Assembly: GCA_050747825.1 (NCBI GenBank)
Contig: JBOGJG010000250.1
Location: forward strand, 1-15,359
Source: JBOGJG01 sp050747825
Lineage (GTDB): Bacteria > Acidobacteriota > UBA6911 > RPQK01 > JBOGJG01
Direction: 5' to 3'
Length of the DNA stretch: 15,359 nt
Shown here one piece after another: positions 6,866 to 14,332 of this stretch. The notes below the pieces were generated by a model that was given only the letters and a program-made list of their open reading frames with translations, ran no database searches and had not been told where the DNA came from. The first letter of the stretch is position 1, and each line of letters starts with the position of its first letter. Both the position numbers and the translations under genes were made by a program.

Positions 6866-8457
6866 CAGAGGTCGCGGCAGAGACCGGCCTGCGGTTTCAG
6901 CACGTCACGGGGGCCGACGGTAAGTACTACATGCCGGAGATCATGGGCTCCGGGGTGGCGCTGCTGGATTACGACCGGGATGGGGATCTGGACGTCTATT
7001 TGGTGCAAGGGAGCGGCCCTCCCGGTAACCGTCTGTTTCGTAATTTACTCAAGGAGCAGGGAGAGCTGCGCTTCACGGACGTGACGGAGAAGGCGGGTGT
7101 GGGGGATGAGGGTTACGGTATGGGAGTGGCCGTTGGGGATTACGACAATGACGGCTACCCGGATTTATACGTCACGAATTTCGGACCCAACCGGCTTTAT
7201 CATAACAACGGCGACGGTACTTTCAGCGACGTAACCGCCCAGGCGGGAGTGGACGACACGCGCTGGAGCACCAGCGCCGCCTTCCTGGACTACGACCGCG
7301 ATGGGGACCTGGACCTTTTTCTGACCAACTACGTCGATTTCACAGTCAGAGGAAACAAGACCTGTCATGCACCCACCGGCGAAATCGATTACTGCACCCC
7401 GGCCGCTTACAAGGGCACGCCCGACCGTCTGTTTCGGAACGAGGGTAAAGGACGCTTTGTCGACGTAACCACCGAAACAGGTATCGGCACAGCCTTCGGA
7501 CCGGGACTGGGAGTGATTTGCGCCGACTTCAACGGCGACGGCTGGAGCGATATTTATGTGGCCAATGACGGAGAGGCGAACCTGCTGTGGATGAACCAGG
7601 GCGACGGCACTTTCGAAGAAGAAGCCCTGCTCTCGGGAGTCGCTTACAGCGGGGACGGACTGCCCCAGGCGGGGATGGGACTGGCGGCGGCTGATTTTGA
7701 CGGAGACGGAGACGAAGACATCCTGGTCACCAATCTGACTCGAGAAGGCAGCACCTTGTATCGCAATGATGGGGACGGGCTCTTTTACGACACCACGCGC
7801 GAGGCCGGGCTGGCGGATGAAAGCTTCCTGTTCACGGGCTTCGGCGTGCAGTGGTTTGACTATGACAACGACAGCCGTCTGGACCTTTTTGCAGCCAACG
7901 GAGCGGTCAGCATCGTCTCTTCGCTGCGAGGCACAGCTTACCCTTACCAGCAGCAAAACCAGCTCTTCCTCAACACGGGCAACGGTAAATTTCAAGAGAC
8001 GACGGCGACAGCGGGTCCTGCCCTGCAGCTTCTCGAGGTAAGCCGCGGCGCCGCCTTTGGAGATATCGACAACGATGGGGACATCGATATCGTGGTAAAC
8101 AACAACAGCGGGCCGGCCCGCCTGCTGCGCAATGACCTGAGCTCCAAGTCCGGCTGGCTGAGCGTGCAGTTGGACGGGGTCAGGGATAACCGGGACGGCC
8201 TGGGCGCTCGGGTGGCGCTGCGCCTGAAAGGGGGCCGCACCCTGTGGCGCCGCGCCCACCGCGACGGCAGTTATCTCAGCTCAAGCGATGTCCGGGTGCA
8301 TTTCGGATTGGGGAGTGAAGCTGTTATCGAGGCTGTCGAAGTTTTATGGCCCAGCGGCGCCAGAGAGGTCTGGGAAGAGATCGGGGCGAATCGAGAGGTA
8401 AAGCTAAAGCAGGGTTCTGGGAAGGCGCCACGGATGACACGGATTAGCACGGATTGA
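6757..8457 (+). CDS. CRTAC1-family protein: FG-GAP/VCBS beta-propeller with C-terminal ASPIC/UnbV domain
   Basis: This is a predicted secreted 566-aa protein. Residues 6-20 are hydrophobic (signal peptide). From FTEVAAETGLRF at about 36-47, repeated FG-GAP/VCBS blades carry Ca-binding-like loops: DYDRDGDLD (71-79), DYDNDGYPD (128-136), DYDRDGDLD (178-186), DFNGDGWSD (257-265), DFDGDGDED (313-321), DYDNDSRLD (368-376) and DIDNDGDID (436-444). The ASPIC/UnbV domain spans about 478-550 (NRDGLGARV to GANREVKL). CRTAC1/UnbV proteins are common in Acidobacteriota and Planctomycetes, often beside TPR proteins; their role is poorly known, probably extracellular binding. The GTG start lacks a Shine-Dalgarno, and the next in-frame Met is residue 59, so the start is uncertain. 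The signal peptide lacks a clear AxA site because repeat-encoded sequence occupies that region. The C-terminal KAPRMTRISTD is encoded by a dispersed hairpin. Confidence 0.93.
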   Translation: MTSDNWKLRWRLILVVFGLLPSPLFTIHSSLFTSHFTEVAAETGLRFQHVTGADGKYYMPEIMGSGVALLDYDRDGDLDVYLVQGSGPPGNRLFRNLLKEQGELRFTDVTEKAGVGDEGYGMGVAVGDYDNDGYPDLYVTNFGPNRLYHNNGDGTFSDVTAQAGVDDTRWSTSAAFLDYDRDGDLDLFLTNYVDFTVRGNKTCHAPTGEIDYCTPAAYKGTPDRLFRNEGKGRFVDVTTETGIGTAFGPGLGVICADFNGDGWSDIYVANDGEANLLWMNQGDGTFEEEALLSGVAYSGDGLPQAGMGLAAADFDGDGDEDILVTNLTREGSTLYRNDGDGLFYDTTREAGLADESFLFTGFGVQWFDYDNDSRLDLFAANGAVSIVSSLRGTAYPYQQQNQLFLNTGNGKFQETTATAGPALQLLEVSRGAAFGDIDNDGDIDIVVNNNSGPARLLRNDLSSKSGWLSVQLDGVRDNRDGLGARVALRLKGGRTLWRRAHRDGSYLSSSDVRVHFGLGSEAVIEAVEVLWPSGAREVWEEIGANREVKLKQGSGKAPRMTRISTD

Positions 8458-8484
8458 ATCCGTGGCAATCCGTGCCGTCCGTGG
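8428..8484. terminator. Long hairpin between convergent genes (dispersed repeat, candidate bidirectional terminator)
   Basis: 8428-8454 and 8458-8484 are 27-bp complementary arms with four non-Watson-Crick positions, one of them a possible G-U wobble. The 3-nt loop is TGA, which is the stop codon of the CRTAC1 gene. The stop of receptor B, on the other strand, starts 8 bp away at 8492-8494. There is no U tract, so it is not a textbook intrinsic terminator. A related copy is at 12171-12220, so this is a mobile or dispersed repeat that may have been co-opted. Confidence 0.7.
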
Positions 8485-8491
8485 CTGGAGA

Positions 8492-11400
8492 CTAGAACCC
8501 GATGCGGATTCCGAACTTGAAGATCCGCTGATCGAGACCTTCGCGGCCGGTATTACGGGTTCCGGTGACGGAGGTGTAATTCCTCAAGTCTCTGATTGTC
8601 CCATCTGCGTTCAGGAGCATATTCGAGACATTAGTATTGCCGCCTTCTGGGTTGTTGAAATGAGGCGTGTTGGTGAAGTTGAGCGCCTCGGCCCGGAACT
8701 GCACGTCCACTCCCTCTGTGATCTGAAATCTGCGGAACAATCCAACATCCATGTTGAACTGCGACGGACCGAGCAGAGAGTTGAAAGCCGATGTTCCGAA
8801 GCGTTCCTCAGTGACCGGGGCAAAGGCAAAGGGGTCGAAGTAGGACTGACCCGGTCCGGTGAAACCCAGGATCTCCACTTTCTCCTTCACCCGATCGGCC
8901 CGCTGGGCGCTTCCCGGCAAGTTGAGAGGGCCGCTGGAGGTGACGGTAAAGGGCGTCCCGGTATGAGCTCGCATGGTCGCGTTGAACTGCCAACCGCCCA
9001 AAATAGCCGCGCCGGCGCCATCAGCGGCCCACCTCTTTCCACGCCCGAAAGGCAACTCGAAAAGAGTGGCCACGTTGAGGCGGTGCGGCGTGTGGAAACT
9101 GGTCAGGGCCCGATTCAGATGGTAGTACTCCAGAGCCTGAATGCGCGGAGTGCTGTCGCTGTTGGAGAGACCGGCGATCCCCAGGGACTTCGACCAGGTG
9201 TAATTAGTATTGATCTGAAAGCCGTTAGAGAAGCGGCGATTCAATTGAGCCTGCATCGAGTCATAGGAACTGTGGCCGATGGCTGTAAAGAGTGCGGTGC
9301 GCGCGGTACGGCCAAACTCTGCGAAGTACGGGCGGCCGGCGTTCCCGGCCCCGATCACCTGCCCGGCGTTCTGATCCAGGAATCCGAGCTGGCGCACCTG
9401 GCGCGTCGCCACGTATCCGACTTCTCCTACAAAACCTCCGGGGAGCTGTTTTTGCAAGGTGATATTCCAGGACTGCACGTAGCCTCGCTTCAGCTCGTCT
9501 CCCACGCTATTGATCGCTACGTTCGGAGCCACATCCACAATACCGTTCCCCAGATCCGGGACCTCGATCAAGGGGATGCCGGTTGTGAGACTTCCGGCAG
9601 GCGTAAAGGAATTGAGCGAATCGACGTTCAACGGGATCAGCATCGGGGGATTGGTCCGGTGCGGCCGGGCCAGGCTGAAGGGATCGTTGGTAATGCCGTA
9701 GCCGGCGCGGATCACGAAGGTGTCGGTGGCGCGGTAGGCGATACCCAGACGAGGCGCAAAGAGCGTGTTGCTCAACTTCACGCCGCAGTCCTCGGGTACC
9801 TGGCTGACTCCGCACACCAGCATCTTGTTGTTGATGAAGTCATAGCGCTCCACACCCCGGTCAGCCCGCGTCGGCATGGGCAGATACTCCCAGCGCGTCC
9901 CCAGGCTGAGGCTCAGCTTGGGCGTGGCCTGCCATCGATCCCGGATGTAGAGGCTGTAGAAGTTCATCCGGGTGTTATACTCGTCATCCACCTGCAGAAT
10001 ACGTCCCATCTGCCGCGGTAACCCGAGCAGGAAACCTCCAAAGTGATTGTAGTCGTTGGCTGAGAGGCCGCCCCTGACGGTGGTCACATTATTGAAGTTC
10101 AAGCCGCCCTGAGCCCCTTCAAAGGCGCCGGGAAATTCGGGTTGGGTCTGGTTCATGTGCTGGCTGACCAACTCGACACCAAAGCGCACGTTGTGACGGC
10201 CTTTGGTCCAGTTGGCATTGCCCGCATACTGGGTCTGCGGGTCGCGCCGGTAGTAGGGCATGAACGCATTAGTGATGCCGATGGTCTCGAAGCCGCTGAT
10301 GCGGATACGCGGGATGCTGCCCTCGAATTCTCGCGTTCCATTGGTACCGGGGATGCCGAAAATATCGCTTCCCACGTTTTCGTCCAGCCGGGTCATCTCC
10401 GAAGCGGTGTCCTTGCGCGTCCATCCGAAGTTGGCATCCACCACGAAGGTGGGTGTAAAGACGTACGTTCCGGCAATGGTGGTGCCGTAAGTCCCGCCGT
10501 CGGCATGGGTTGAGTTTCCTCCGGCCAGTGGCCGTCCCAGCAGTTCCGGGCCAAAGAAGGTGGGAGCCAGCATGTCATAGCGCAAAATGCTCAGCCGGCC
10601 GTACATGTTCAACTTGTCGTTAACATGCCAATCGATTTTGCCGTCCAGGACGTTGCGGTTGAACTCAAAGATGCCTTCCGAAAAGAAGTTCTGCGTGATT
10701 CCCTTTTCCGGGAACATCGGCTGGGGCAGCATGTCCAGGATCTTGCGCGAAACCGGGTGAATGCGCTCATCCGGGATGATATTGTTCGGAAAAGCAGTGC
10801 GGTTGCTGCCGTCCGGATCTCCCGTCAGCGGGTCGTAAACCGGCCGGTCGGAAGCCGACAGGTCGCCGGTCCGCATGGCCATATCGGGAATGTCCCCAAA
10901 GGAGCCGGCGTAACTGCGCTCCGGCGATCCCTCATAGCTCAGGAAGAAGAAAAGCTTGTCCTGCTTGATCGGTCCGCCGACGGTGCCGCCGAACTGGTTG
11001 TTGATGTACTTGGGATTTTTAAACTCGGGCGGACGGAAATAAGGCCGAGCCTGCAAAGCGTTGTCGCTGTGAAACCAGAAGCCGGAACCATGATAGTCAT
11101 TGGTGCCGCTCTTGATCTGCACGTTGACGGCGGCACCGCCTGCCAGTCCCTGCTCGGCTTCAAAACTGTTGGATACCACGTTGACCGTTTGGATCGCCTC
11201 CAGCGAGGGAATGTAGACGGTGATGTGAGGCAGCCAGATGTCATACTGGCTGGCGCCGTCAATTCGAATGTCATTGAGGCTGCGCGAAGCGCCGTTGACG
11301 CCAAACTGCAGCGCCCGTGAAGGATTCGTGGGAAAGGAGTGAGCGTTTTCGGGCGTCGTGAAACCAGGCAAAGTATCGAAGAGGTGCTGGTAGTTGCGCC

Positions 11401-11881
11401 CCAAAGGCACCGGAAGATCTTTCAGCGCCTTCTCGGCGATCTCCGCTCGCACTTCCGCGCGGTCGGTCTGAAGCAGGGCGGTTTCCGAAGTGACCGTCAA
11501 GGTTTCCGAAAGCTCCCCCACCTCCAGAATGATATTGACGCGGGTCACGGTGTTGACCGTCACCCGGACGTTGGAGTTCACATACTCCTTAAAGCCGGGC
11601 ATGGCGACCTTGACGGTCCAGGTTCCGGCCTGGATCGTTGGAAAATCGTAGCCCCCCACCTCATTGGTAATAGCCGTACGGACTCGCCCGCTGTCATTAT
11701 GAGTGGCGGTCACGTCGGCGCCGGGAATGGTCGCCCCGGTCTGATCGCTGACGTTGCCGACAATGGCGCCGTACAGCGTCTGGGCCTGAGCCTCAGCCGA
11801 CCCGGCCAGCACCAGCCCCACCACAAGGGCCAGGCAGCCCAAAGCTCGGGGCCAGCCATGAATGCATTTTTTTTCTGTCAT
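8492..11881 (-). CDS. TonB-dependent receptor B (Oar-like, paralogue of receptor A)
   Basis: This is a complete 1129-aa receptor. The ATG at 11881 has an AGGAGG at 11888-11893, 6 nt upstream. The order matches receptor A nearly residue for residue at first: signal peptide 1-33 (ending AQAQ), carboxypeptidase-regulatory-like domain 35-120 (GNVSDQTGATIPGADVTATH), TonB-box-like ETLTVTS at 126-132, plug about 135-265 (NDIRIDGASQYDIWLPHITV), then the barrel ending IFKFGIRIGF. The paired Cys loop (VCGVSQVPEDCG) is conserved with A. B lacks A's CTGSTC loop and has an extra segment of about 15-20 residues (NMLLNADGTIRDLRNY) before the last strands. The conserved plug and differing loops suggest duplication followed by change of ligand-facing surfaces (inference). 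It converges on the CRTAC1 gene across a hairpin. A truncated relative of its 5' end lies at 12218-12357. Confidence 0.96.
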   Translation of the reverse strand: MTEKKCIHGWPRALGCLALVVGLVLAGSAEAQAQTLYGAIVGNVSDQTGATIPGADVTATHNDSGRVRTAITNEVGGYDFPTIQAGTWTVKVAMPGFKEYVNSNVRVTVNTVTRVNIILEVGELSETLTVTSETALLQTDRAEVRAEIAEKALKDLPVPLGRNYQHLFDTLPGFTTPENAHSFPTNPSRALQFGVNGASRSLNDIRIDGASQYDIWLPHITVYIPSLEAIQTVNVVSNSFEAEQGLAGGAAVNVQIKSGTNDYHGSGFWFHSDNALQARPYFRPPEFKNPKYINNQFGGTVGGPIKQDKLFFFLSYEGSPERSYAGSFGDIPDMAMRTGDLSASDRPVYDPLTGDPDGSNRTAFPNNIIPDERIHPVSRKILDMLPQPMFPEKGITQNFFSEGIFEFNRNVLDGKIDWHVNDKLNMYGRLSILRYDMLAPTFFGPELLGRPLAGGNSTHADGGTYGTTIAGTYVFTPTFVVDANFGWTRKDTASEMTRLDENVGSDIFGIPGTNGTREFEGSIPRIRISGFETIGITNAFMPYYRRDPQTQYAGNANWTKGRHNVRFGVELVSQHMNQTQPEFPGAFEGAQGGLNFNNVTTVRGGLSANDYNHFGGFLLGLPRQMGRILQVDDEYNTRMNFYSLYIRDRWQATPKLSLSLGTRWEYLPMPTRADRGVERYDFINNKMLVCGVSQVPEDCGVKLSNTLFAPRLGIAYRATDTFVIRAGYGITNDPFSLARPHRTNPPMLIPLNVDSLNSFTPAGSLTTGIPLIEVPDLGNGIVDVAPNVAINSVGDELKRGYVQSWNITLQKQLPGGFVGEVGYVATRQVRQLGFLDQNAGQVIGAGNAGRPYFAEFGRTARTALFTAIGHSSYDSMQAQLNRRFSNGFQINTNYTWSKSLGIAGLSNSDSTPRIQALEYYHLNRALTSFHTPHRLNVATLFELPFGRGKRWAADGAGAAILGGWQFNATMRAHTGTPFTVTSSGPLNLPGSAQRADRVKEKVEILGFTGPGQSYFDPFAFAPVTEERFGTSAFNSLLGPSQFNMDVGLFRRFQITEGVDVQFRAEALNFTNTPHFNNPEGGNTNVSNMLLNADGTIRDLRNYTSVTGTRNTGREGLDQRIFKFGIRIGF

Positions 11882-12217
11882 ATTTCCCCTCCTGAGTGAG
11901 AAAAATGTTAACGATATCCGACCACAGGACGGTAATCCTAAAGCAACTCACGTACCAAAAACTTGGTTGTCAGTCCAAATCTCAGAAGACAAAGGAATTA
12001 CACAATGAAAACGGCGAATCAAAAAAATCCCTGCTAATCCAAAAACCTGAGCAGTTAACGTTAATATAAGCGCGATAAGCCTAGCTTATTCAAAGGCTTA
12101 GCTTGGAATTCGTGGCGTTGAACAAGGAATAAGGAATTCAGTAAATTGGAATAAGAGGAAGGAAACTGCTGCCACAAATGACACGGATTAGCACGGATGA
12201 AATCCGTTGGCAATCCG
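11882..12217. other. Spacer upstream of receptor B
   Basis: This 336-bp AT-rich stretch holds no credible gene. It should contain the promoter and leader of receptor B (minus strand). It carries the palindrome TTAACGTTAA (12055-12064), the decamer GTAAATTGGA (12141-12150) shared with the 19-bp tandem repeat at 5137, and a dispersed hairpin from 12171. I could not pick out a convincing -35/-10 pair. Confidence 0.5.
12055..12064. promoter_or_regulatory. Candidate operator palindrome upstream of receptor B
   Basis: TTAACGTTAA is a perfect 10-bp palindrome with an AACGTT centre, 174 nt upstream of the receptor B start codon. The palindrome upstream of receptor A has the same AACGTT centre at 178 nt. 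The outer bases differ (TTAA against CAAA), so the match supports a shared regulator only weakly. Short AT-rich palindromes also arise by chance. Confidence 0.3.
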
Positions 12218-12220
12218 TGG
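12171..12220. repeat. Dispersed hairpin repeat, second copy
   Basis: 12182-12198 pairs with 12202-12219, allowing one bulged T and two mismatches, with a GAA loop. The left arm and 4 bp before it (12178-12198, 21 bp) are identical to 8434-8454 in the hairpin between the CRTAC1 and receptor B genes. The element ends exactly where homology to the receptor begins (12218), so it marks the break point of the truncated receptor fragment. Confidence 0.85.
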
Positions 12221-12357
12221 TAATAGCCGTACGGACTCGGCCGCTATCGGCGTGCGTGACGGTCACGTCAACTCCGGGAATGGTCGCCCCGGTCTGATCG
12301 CTGACGTTGCCGACAATGGCGCCGTACAGCGTCTGGGCCTGGGAGGAAAATGCCGGC
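12218..12357 (-). pseudogene. Truncated TonB-dependent receptor 5' fragment
   Basis: 12218-12341 aligns without gaps to 11665-11788 in receptor B, with about 11 differences in 124 bp by eye, and the stretch after 12272 is identical. The minus-strand translation reads QAQTLYGAIVGNVSDQTG, then ATIPGVDVTVTHADSGRVRT. This corresponds to receptor residues about 32-72: the end of the signal peptide plus half of the carboxypeptidase-regulatory-like domain. It lacks a signal-peptide start, and the dispersed hairpin at 12171 cuts it off downstream. Upstream it abuts the symporter stop codon within a few bases, in a different frame. An open frame from 12419 runs through it but begins inside the symporter gene, so I do not call it a gene. 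Confidence 0.88.
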
Positions 12358-12360
12358 GGT

Positions 12361-14082
12361 CTACAAGAAAAACAATAGAACGGTGACGGACACCAGGCCG
12401 ATCGCCAGAAGCCAGCCAATCACGAATCCGTTGATATCGACCGCGTAGGCCCGCAATCCTAGTCCCATCGCTGCTTTGCGAGGGTTGAGCAGGTTGACGA
12501 GGATCGATTGCTGACCTGTCTCGGCGGCAATTTTATTGGGTTCGGGATCGTCGGGTTCACGTTCGGAGGGGCCAGCAGCAGCCGGATGTTCCTTCTTAAG
12601 ACCCTCGGGGGCGATCTCGGTCGGGGTCTGAAGCCGGCCGTAAAAAGAGTTCATCTTCATGGCAGGCTCAGGCGCCGTCAGCAGGCTTGCGATGACCAGA
12701 GCGGCAACACCGGCCAGAAGAGCCGCCAGAAAAACGTTTGGATCCCAGTAGTCCAGTCTCTGCCCCATCTGGTAGTAGAGAAGGAAATTCGTCCCCAGGG
12801 CAACGAAAAGGCTGGAGACCGCTCCCCATCGATTGGCGCGCCTCCAGACGATGCCCCCCAGCACGCTGATCCCCATAAAGGTGGCCATGGTTTCAGTGAG
12901 CAGGAACGAGTAAAGCACTCTGTCAATGAACAAGAAGGCATAGATCACGGACACGACAATGACCAGAAAGCCGCTGATGCGGCCTACCCAGAGATAGTGC
13001 TCATCAGGACGGTCAAGCACCAGATAGCGGCGGTAAAAGCCCTGGGTGAAAAGGGCGCCGCTGTCCACCATAAAGGCCGACGCTGAAGACATGTTGGCGG
13101 CCAGGACACTGGCGATCAGCAGTCCGAGCGAGCCGGGAAAAAGCAACTCGCGGGCGGCAAAGCCGAAAGCATCTTCAGGATCAGCCAGTGCGGCGCCGCC
13201 CAGGGCTCCCTGAGCCACCATGGCTGCTACAATCAGACCCACGAAAGTCCAACCGACCGTCGCGAAGCGCTTGACGAAATTACCGTAGAGAAAACCGACC
13301 CGGCAGGTGTATTCGTCTTTTCCGGTACCCACGGCAGCCAGCATATGAGGCTGGGCCATGATGCCAATGAGACCGTTAATCGTTAGCATGGCGATGACCC
13401 AGGGCCCGATTCCCTCCGGTGTGGCCAGCGAAAAAAAGTGAGTCTCCAAACTGGCTTTCATTCCGCTCATTCCGCCGACTACATTGAGGCCCAGGGGGAT
13501 CAGCATGAAGGAAAGGGCGATGATCAGAAAACCTTGAAAGAAGTCGGTCCAGGCGGCGGCCACCAGTCCGCCGATGAAGCTGTAAAGCACAAAGACGGCG
13601 ATCATGGCCAGGATGACCTGGTTAACTCCAATATCACCTCCCAGAGCCTGGCTGATCACCTTGCCGGCACCTTTCATCATACTGGCCAGGGCCAGGATGA
13701 GAAAGAACAGGGCAAAGAGGATGTAAATGCCCCCCATCCAGGGACCGTAGCGGTCTTCCGTCATCTCGGCGATGGTGGAGCGGCGGATGCGCCGGAAGAT
13801 AGGCGCCATGATCCAGTAAAAAGGAGTGGCGAAAAGATTCTTCCATTGGAACCAGATGGCGGAAGCCCCCATGCTGTAGACGGCGCCGGCCAGCGAGACC
13901 GGCATTTCAGCGTGGGTACCGATGCCGAAGCTCTGGCCGATCATGAGCCCCTTGCCGAAACGCCTCTCGCCCAGGAAATACTGGTCGGTGTTTTTGACCT
14001 TTAATCCGACGATGATTCCGACGGCGGCGATAAAAACCAGATACCCTATTAAGAAGATCCAATCGAGCAAGGCTATGTGCAT
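12361..14082 (-). CDS. Sodium:solute symporter family protein (SSS)
   Basis: This is a 573-aa inner-membrane protein with about 13-14 hydrophobic segments. It carries the SSS signature GGLVAAAWTDFFQG at 171-184. ANMSSASAFMVDSG at 329-342 is the segment that usually supplies Na2-site serines. A charged cytoplasmic-type loop rich in Pro and Glu (about 469-535) precedes two final hydrophobic stretches ending LLFFL. It would couple sodium entry to uptake of a small solute (sugar, amino acid or similar); the substrate cannot be read from the sequence. The frame is open upstream to 14169, but I chose ATG 14082 because it begins directly at the first membrane helix (MHIALLDWIFLIGYLVF) and the longer version would overlap the divergent small gene. 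No Shine-Dalgarno is seen; a TATACT box 9 nt upstream allows a leaderless transcript. Confidence 0.93.
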   Translation of the reverse strand: MHIALLDWIFLIGYLVFIAAVGIIVGLKVKNTDQYFLGERRFGKGLMIGQSFGIGTHAEMPVSLAGAVYSMGASAIWFQWKNLFATPFYWIMAPIFRRIRRSTIAEMTEDRYGPWMGGIYILFALFFLILALASMMKGAGKVISQALGGDIGVNQVILAMIAVFVLYSFIGGLVAAAWTDFFQGFLIIALSFMLIPLGLNVVGGMSGMKASLETHFFSLATPEGIGPWVIAMLTINGLIGIMAQPHMLAAVGTGKDEYTCRVGFLYGNFVKRFATVGWTFVGLIVAAMVAQGALGGAALADPEDAFGFAARELLFPGSLGLLIASVLAANMSSASAFMVDSGALFTQGFYRRYLVLDRPDEHYLWVGRISGFLVIVVSVIYAFLFIDRVLYSFLLTETMATFMGISVLGGIVWRRANRWGAVSSLFVALGTNFLLYYQMGQRLDYWDPNVFLAALLAGVAALVIASLLTAPEPAMKMNSFYGRLQTPTEIAPEGLKKEHPAAAGPSEREPDDPEPNKIAAETGQQSILVNLLNPRKAAMGLGLRAYAVDINGFVIGWLLAIGLVSVTVLLFFL

Positions 14083-14091
14083 TGAGGCGGA

Positions 14092-14097
14092 AGTATA
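14092..14097 (-). promoter_or_regulatory. Possible -10 box of the symporter gene
   Basis: The minus strand reads TATACT 9 nt before the chosen ATG (14082). TTTCGT, a poor -35 match, stands 17 nt upstream of it. If used, transcription would begin at or next to the start codon, giving a leaderless mRNA. That would fit the missing Shine-Dalgarno. This is a weak prediction. Confidence 0.25.
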
Positions 14098-14143
14098 AAC
14101 GATAGATCCGGACAACGAAAGAGTGCTATCATCAGCCGACGTT

Positions 14144-14317
14144 ATGGGTGATCCCCTTGAAGTCCCCATCGCCCGATTGGAAGGCGGCTACGAGCAGATG
14201 GACAAGCGTCTGATAACCGCGCGGATGGACAGCCAATTCCGGTGGATATTAGGAACGATCCTCACCACCTGGATCACCATGATCACCTTACTTCTGGTGA
14301 TCTTGTTTCGCCTCTAA
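14144..14317 (+). CDS. Small single-pass membrane protein with N-terminal helix
   Basis: This 57-aa frame has IARLEGGYEQMDKRL at 9-23, a heptad-like amphipathic segment, then one hydrophobic span at about 35-55 (LGTILTTWITMITLLLVILF). Short proteins with an ARLEGxYEQxxKRL helix followed by a TTWIT-type membrane span are, from memory, recurring hypothetical proteins in several bacterial phyla. Their function is not known to me. The frame could also start at GTG 14123; ATG 14144 is preferred, though no clear Shine-Dalgarno is present. It is divergent from the symporter and ends 15 nt before the nagA-like gene, so the two could be co-transcribed. Confidence 0.65.
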   Translation: MGDPLEVPIARLEGGYEQMDKRLITARMDSQFRWILGTILTTWITMITLLLVILFRL

Positions 14318-14332
14318 ATTTAATCGCGACCA

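Noticed and set aside
8462..10021. Plus-strand open frame (519 codons) opposite the 3' part of receptor B
   Set aside because: Antisense shadow with no domain or ribosome site. A similar antisense frame opposite the paralogue shows it comes from shared codon usage.
12138..12419. Minus-strand 93-codon frame as a small secreted protein
   Set aside because: It starts inside the symporter gene in another frame, continues through the receptor fragment and ends in the dispersed hairpin. It is better described as a pseudogene relic.
13438..14004. Plus-strand 188-codon frame opposite the symporter
   Set aside because: Antisense of membrane-helix codons, rich in His, Asp and Gly as expected for such shadows, and without a known domain.
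14083..14169. Upstream extension of the symporter to a start at 14169
   Set aside because: The added 29 residues are not membrane-like, have no ribosome site, and would overlap the divergent small gene; the ATG at 14082 begins at the first helix.
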